This document shows, one piece after another, positions 5,191-8,137 of a stretch of 8,137 nucleotides of DNA (position 1 is its first letter; every line of letters starts with the position of its first letter). A model generated the notes under the pieces. That model searched no databases. It was not told where the DNA came from and saw nothing but the letters and a program-made list of their open reading frames with translations. Both the position numbers and the translations under genes were made by a program. Source of the DNA: Lawsonibacter sp. Lineage in GTDB: Bacteria; Bacillota; Clostridia; Oscillospirales; Oscillospiraceae. The stretch is from positions 1-8,137 of the forward strand of contig JAAWNI010000097.1 in assembly GCA_022798855.1 (NCBI GenBank), in the 5' to 3' direction.

Positions 5191-5209
5191 CCCCTTGGAT
5201 AAGCCCAGC

Positions 5210-5238
5210 TTTACCTTTCCTTCGAAATATGGTATGAT
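5210..5238 (+). promoter_or_regulatory. rlmD promoter
   Basis: TTTACC (5210-5215), a 17-bp spacer and TATGAT (5233-5238) preceded by TGG form an extended -10 promoter. The start near 5245 gives a leader of about 21 nt that contains GGGAG (5254-5258), 8 nt before the ATG. Confidence 0.65.
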
Positions 5239-5266
5239 GACTTGATTTTAAAAGGGAGCTGAGTCT

Positions 5267-6634
5267 ATGGCTGACGTCCGAAAGAACACCATTCATATCC
5301 TGGACATTTCAGGATACACCGCCGAAGGGATGGGGGTGGCCCGGCTGGAGGGCCGTGTGGTCTTTGTGCCCTACACCATTTCAGGGGAGCGCTGGCGGGT
5401 CAGGCTGGAGAAAGTAAACAAAAACGTGGCCTGGGGCCGTGGAATTGAACTGCTTCTTCCCTCCCCGGAGCGGATTACCCCCGACTGCCCCCTGTACGGC
5501 AAATGCGGCGGATGCCAGTTCCGCCATATGGCCTATGCGGAGGAACTGCGGGCCAAGGGCCAGCGCATCGCCGACGCCTTGGAGCGGGTAGGACATGTTA
5601 AGCTTGACCTTCCTCCGGTGATGGGGGCGGAGGACCCCTTCCGCTACCGGAACAAGGTGCAGTTTCCGGTGTCCCAGGGGAAGCAAGGGCCGCTGGTGGG
5701 CTATTACCGCCCCCGGAGCCACGATGTCCTGGACGCGCCGGACTGTCCGCTTCAGCCAGAGTCGGTGGCCAGGCTGCGGGGGGCGTTCAAGGGCTGGATG
5801 GAAAAATACTCCATCCAACCCTACCACGAAGGCACAGGCCGAGGCTTGGTCCGACACCTGTATGTCCGCACCAACAGCCGGGGGGAGAGCCTGGTCTGCG
5901 TGGTGGCCAACAGCCCCCGCCTCCCCCATAGCGGAGAACTGGTGGAAATACTGCGCCAGACGGAGCTTGGGCTGGCGGGGGTGGTGCTGAATGTCAACAC
6001 CCGGGACACCAACGTGATTTTAGGGGACAGATACTCTGTCCTCTGGGGCCGGGATTGGCTGGAGGAGGAGCTGTGCCACCTGGCCTTTCGTTTGTCCGTC
6101 CCCTCCTTTTTCCAGATCAACCGGGCTCAGACGGAGCGGTTGTATGGCGTTGCCCTGGATTTTGCGCAGCTCAACGGTGAGGAAACCGTCCTGGACCTGT
6201 ACTGCGGCATCGGAACCATCTCCTTGGCTTTGGCGCGTCAGGCTGGATATGTCATTGGGGCGGAGATTGTCCCACAGGCCATTGAGGACGCAAAAGAAAA
6301 TGCCCGCCGCAATGGAATTGTCAACGGAAGGTTCTTCTGCGGCGACGCCGGGGAGACAGCCCAAAAGCTGAGGGCCGAAGGGATACACCCTCAAGTCGTC
6401 TGCGTGGACCCGCCCCGCAAAGGGCTTGCTCCGGAAGTGCCGGCTATTTTGGCGGGCATGGCCCCGGAACGGATTGTCTATGTCTCCTGTGACCCGGCTA
6501 CCCTGGCCCGGGATGTGGCCCGCCTTGGGGAATTGGGCTACTATGTGGTAAAAGCTCAAGGGGTAGACCTTTTCCCTAGAACAGCCCATGTGGAGACGGT
6601 TGTCCAGCTTTCCCACAAAAACCCGATTGCGTAA
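5267..6634 (+). CDS. rlmD: 23S rRNA (uracil-C5)-methyltransferase, RlmD/RlmCD type
   Basis: A TrmA/RumA-family enzyme that methylates C5 of a 23S rRNA uridine (U1939 in E. coli; Gram-positive relatives may also modify U747, hence RlmCD). The 455 residues have the full domain order. An N-terminal TRAM RNA-binding domain (about 1-62) comes first. A 4Fe-4S site follows, with Cys74, Cys80, Cys83 and Cys160 in the RumA spacing. Next is the central RNA-binding region with FFQIN (281-285), and then the Rossmann methyltransferase domain with DLYCGIGT (310-317) and DPPRKG (381-386). The nucleophile is Cys408 in YVSCDPATLARD (405-416), and Glu443 in HVETV is the expected base. All key residues are present. 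The start is supported by GGGAG 8 nt upstream. TrmFO-type or TrmA specificity cannot be fully excluded from sequence, but the iron-sulfur cysteines argue for RlmD-like function. Transcription may continue into the small gene 67 nt downstream. Confidence 0.93.
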   Translation: MADVRKNTIHILDISGYTAEGMGVARLEGRVVFVPYTISGERWRVRLEKVNKNVAWGRGIELLLPSPERITPDCPLYGKCGGCQFRHMAYAEELRAKGQRIADALERVGHVKLDLPPVMGAEDPFRYRNKVQFPVSQGKQGPLVGYYRPRSHDVLDAPDCPLQPESVARLRGAFKGWMEKYSIQPYHEGTGRGLVRHLYVRTNSRGESLVCVVANSPRLPHSGELVEILRQTELGLAGVVLNVNTRDTNVILGDRYSVLWGRDWLEEELCHLAFRLSVPSFFQINRAQTERLYGVALDFAQLNGEETVLDLYCGIGTISLALARQAGYVIGAEIVPQAIEDAKENARRNGIVNGRFFCGDAGETAQKLRAEGIHPQVVCVDPPRKGLAPEVPAILAGMAPERIVYVSCDPATLARDVARLGELGYYVVKAQGVDLFPRTAHVETVVQLSHKNPIA

Positions 6635-6701
6635 TCAACCTATAGTTTTCTTTTTCCCAGCCCGCAAGGGCAAAATACACCCGGTAGGAGGAAGAAAAGG
6701 C

Positions 6702-6839
6702 ATGGAACAAAGTATGACGGCAGTAGAAGCCGCACGGCTGATTGACTGGTTAAAAGCCAACGGCCACAGTGCGGAAGACGCAGCAGATTGTATCAAGTAC
6801 ATCGCCACCGGCACCCGGCAGACCCAGCAAAACCAGTAA
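6702..6839 (+). CDS. 45-residue small protein, unknown function
   Basis: ATG at 6702 follows AGGAGG (6686-6691, 10 nt away) and a closer AAAAGG. The peptide is hydrophilic and amphipathic, with no membrane segment. A helix such as AARLIDWLKANG, a turn and AEDAADCIKYIATG suggest a compact two-helix unit, ending in a polar tail TRQTQQNQ. I have seen similar short proteins in Oscillospiraceae genomes but know no function for them. An in-frame extension to 6588 would overlap rlmD and lacks a ribosome site. No clear promoter lies between rlmD and this gene, so co-transcription with rlmD is likely. Just past its stop lies a predicted opposing RNA (6845-6922), giving the locus a type I toxin-antitoxin-like shape, although the peptide is unlike the hydrophobic toxins of such systems. 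Confidence 0.65.
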   Translation: MEQSMTAVEAARLIDWLKANGHSAEDAADCIKYIATGTRQTQQNQ

Positions 6840-6844
6840 AAGCG

Positions 6845-6884
6845 CAAAAAGATAACCGCCCCCCTGGAAGAGTAGCGGTTATCT
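6845..6884 (-). terminator. Intrinsic terminator on the minus strand
   Basis: On the minus strand AGATAACCGC (6884-6875) pairs with GCGGTTATCT (6859-6850), ten perfect pairs around a 15-nt loop. It is followed at once by TTTTT (6849-6845). This is a good Rho-independent terminator for the transporter gene and for the predicted small RNA. It lacks a T tract in the plus direction. Confidence 0.75.
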
Positions 6885-6922
6885 AAGTCCAACAACGGGG
6901 CGGCATGGCCTAACCACGTGCC
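6845..6922 (-). ncRNA. Predicted small antisense RNA facing the 6702-6839 gene
   Basis: The minus-strand promoter at 6957-6929 predicts a start near 6922 and the intrinsic terminator ends near 6845, giving an RNA of about 78 nt. Its 5' part folds as GGCA...TGCC with inner TGG/CCA, part of the longer DNA palindrome GGGGCGGCA (6897-6905) / TGCCGCCCC (6919-6927). Its 3' part is the terminator stem. It would be fully complementary to the 3' untranslated region of the small gene's transcript. This is inference; the alternative is that the terminator simply serves the transporter gene upstream and no separate RNA exists. Confidence 0.45.
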
Positions 6923-6928
6923 GCCCCA

Positions 6929-6957
6929 ATGATACCACACCTTGTATGATCAATCAA
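6929..6957 (-). promoter_or_regulatory. Candidate promoter of the small antisense RNA
   Basis: Between the transporter stop codon and the palindrome, the minus strand reads TTGATT (6957-6952), a 17-bp spacer and TATCAT (6934-6929) preceded by TGG. This is the same extended -10 form used by four plus-strand promoters in this window. No protein gene starts downstream of it, which is what suggests a non-coding transcript. Confidence 0.5.
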
Positions 6958-6966
6958 TGCCGCTTT

Positions 6967-8137
6967 TCAGGAATTCGGTCCAAACTGATTCCAGTAGCCC
7001 ATGACGAAAATAAACAGCACGATCAGGGGCAGAATATAGCTGACATAGAACCGGACCCCCTTGGGGAAGGCCAGGCCGTCCCCCTGGTTGGCTTCGGCCA
7101 GGAACCTGTCCCAGCCCCAGCCCCGTTTGCTGGTGCAGAAAAGCACATACAGCAGGGAGCCCAAAGGCAGGATGTTCTGGGAAACCAGGAAGTCCTCGAT
7201 TCCGGAGACGTCCATGCCCAGCACCGTGAAGCCGGACCACAGGCTGCACCCCAGCACGCAGGGCATGGACAGGACCAGCACGCCCGCGAAGTTGATGAGC
7301 ACAGCCTTTTTCCGGCTCATCCGCCACCGGTCCATGGTGAAGGAGATGATGTTCTCAAAGACGGCGATCACAGTGGACAGGGCGGCGAAGGACAGGAACA
7401 GGAAGAAGGCCGCCCCCCACAGCCGGCCCATGGGCTTGGCGTTGAAAATATTGGGCAGGGTGATGAAGACCAGGGAGGGGCCCTCCCCGGTGGACACGCC
7501 GAAAGCGGAGCAGGCGGGGAAGATGATCAGGCCTGCCACAAAGGCCACGCAGGTGTCCAGCACGCCGATGCGCAGGGCTTCGCCGGCCAGCCGGTGTTCC
7601 TTGCCGATATAGCTGCCGAAGATGGCGATGGCTCCGATGCCCAGGGACAGGGTGAAGAAGGCCTGGCCCATGGCGGCGAAAACCACCTCGCCCAGAATCC
7701 AGCTGCCCTCCGCGTTGTAGGCCAGGTTGTGGAAATTGGGCTGGAGGTAGAACCGCAGGCCCTCGCCCGCCCCCTCCAGCATCACGGAGTTCACCGCCAG
7801 TATTACCATCAAGGCCAGCAGGCAGACCATCATGATCTTGTTCACCCGCTCCACGCCGTTGCGCAGGCCCTGGGCGCACACCAGCATGCCGATGCACACC
7901 ACAATAACCATATACAGGGTCATAACCCCGGGCGCGCCCATCAGCTGGCCGAACTGGCCGGCTACCCCTTCGGTATCCAGGCCCACAAAGTCCCCCCGGA
8001 GCATTTTGACAAAGTAGTACAGCAGCCAACCGGCGATGACGGTGTAGAACATCATCAGCAGGTAGTTGCCGGCAAAGCCCACATAGCTGTACCAGTGCCA
8101 CTTGCTGCCCTTGGGCTCCAGCCGCTGGAAGGACAGG
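6967..8137 (-). CDS. Sodium-dependent transporter, NSS/SNF family (5' end missing)
   Basis: The C-terminal 389 residues of an inner-membrane sodium symporter of the LeuT/MhsT type, which import amino acids or related amines. The reading frame is open to the right edge; the first visible residues LSFQRLEPKGSKWHWYSY belong to the loop before TM3. TM1 and TM2, with much of the sodium and substrate site, are therefore outside. Numbered from the visible start, the unwound TM6 motif is GQAFFTLSLG (157-166), and TM8 has SFAALSTVIA (249-258) with the Ser/Thr pair that binds sodium in relatives. Further segments match TM9 to TM11. The protein ends soon after TM11 (GYWNQFGPNS), suggesting an 11-helix form like MhsT. 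The substrate cannot be told. A GTG at 8082 is an internal Val codon, not the start. Transcription ends at the hairpin 6884-6845. Confidence 0.93.
   Translation of the reverse strand, partial: LSFQRLEPKGSKWHWYSYVGFAGNYLLMMFYTVIAGWLLYYFVKMLRGDFVGLDTEGVAGQFGQLMGAPGVMTLYMVIVVCIGMLVCAQGLRNGVERVNKIMMVCLLALMVILAVNSVMLEGAGEGLRFYLQPNFHNLAYNAEGSWILGEVVFAAMGQAFFTLSLGIGAIAIFGSYIGKEHRLAGEALRIGVLDTCVAFVAGLIIFPACSAFGVSTGEGPSLVFITLPNIFNAKPMGRLWGAAFFLFLSFAALSTVIAVFENIISFTMDRWRMSRKKAVLINFAGVLVLSMPCVLGCSLWSGFTVLGMDVSGIEDFLVSQNILPLGSLLYVLFCTSKRGWGWDRFLAEANQGDGLAFPKGVRFYVSYILPLIVLFIFVMGYWNQFGPNS

Noticed and set aside
6588..6701. In-frame N-terminal extension of the small ORF to 83 residues
   Set aside because: It would overlap the end of rlmD and has no ribosome site; AGGAGG marks the start at 6702.
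1..8137. CRISPR arrays, tRNA or rRNA genes, riboswitches
   Set aside because: No regularly spaced direct repeats, no cloverleaf or rRNA signatures, and no leader long enough or motif-bearing enough for a riboswitch were seen by eye.

Overview
The window is a piece of a GC-rich, low-copy bacterial chromosome, most likely a gut-type member of the Clostridia (Oscillospiraceae, in the neighbourhood of Flavonifractor, Intestinimonas or Lawsonibacter). The protein styles point there: a flavodiiron protein with a short-spaced rubredoxin tail, a DegV protein followed by an HD-domain protein, and a clostridial-type TrmD. So do strong Shine-Dalgarno sites and intergenic regions full of palindromic repeats. 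The genus is an inference from recognition, not from any search.

Layout from left to right. Positions 1-281 have no gene and hold two unrelated repeat elements and a promoter. A 122-residue protein of unknown function (282-650, +) converges, with only 10 bp between, on trmD (661-1401, -), which has its own near-consensus promoter. Divergent from trmD is a flavodiiron oxygen/NO reductase with a C-terminal rubredoxin-like domain (1581-2933, +). A 377-bp gap contains an inverted copy of the first repeat, a perfect 14-bp palindrome and a pair of abutting hairpins. It is followed by a two-gene operon: a DegV/FakB-like lipid-binding protein (3311-4144) and an HD phosphohydrolase-like protein (4169-4747). 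A 519-bp gap carries a terminator-like hairpin, a compact multi-palindrome and a MITE-like element with terminal inverted repeats and a 9-bp direct repeat at its ends. Then come an RlmD-type 23S rRNA uracil methyltransferase (5267-6634), a 45-residue small protein (6702-6839), and on the opposite strand the 3' part of a sodium-dependent NSS/SNF-family transporter (6967 to the right edge, 5' end missing).

Most genes are housekeeping or stress functions: tRNA and rRNA modification, O2/NO detoxification, lipid handling and amine or amino-acid uptake. Apart from the degV-HD pair they are separate transcription units. Five promoters share an extended -10 of the form TGnTAnnnT.

The most interesting non-textbook structure is at 6702-6957. 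A small ORF is met head-on by a predicted short RNA on the minus strand, with its own extended -10 promoter, a 5' stem-loop and an intrinsic terminator. This resembles the layout of type I toxin-antitoxin loci, although the peptide is not a hydrophobic toxin. The second point of interest is the set of mobile or structured intergenic repeats, including one family whose two copies differ by a compensatory base-pair change.
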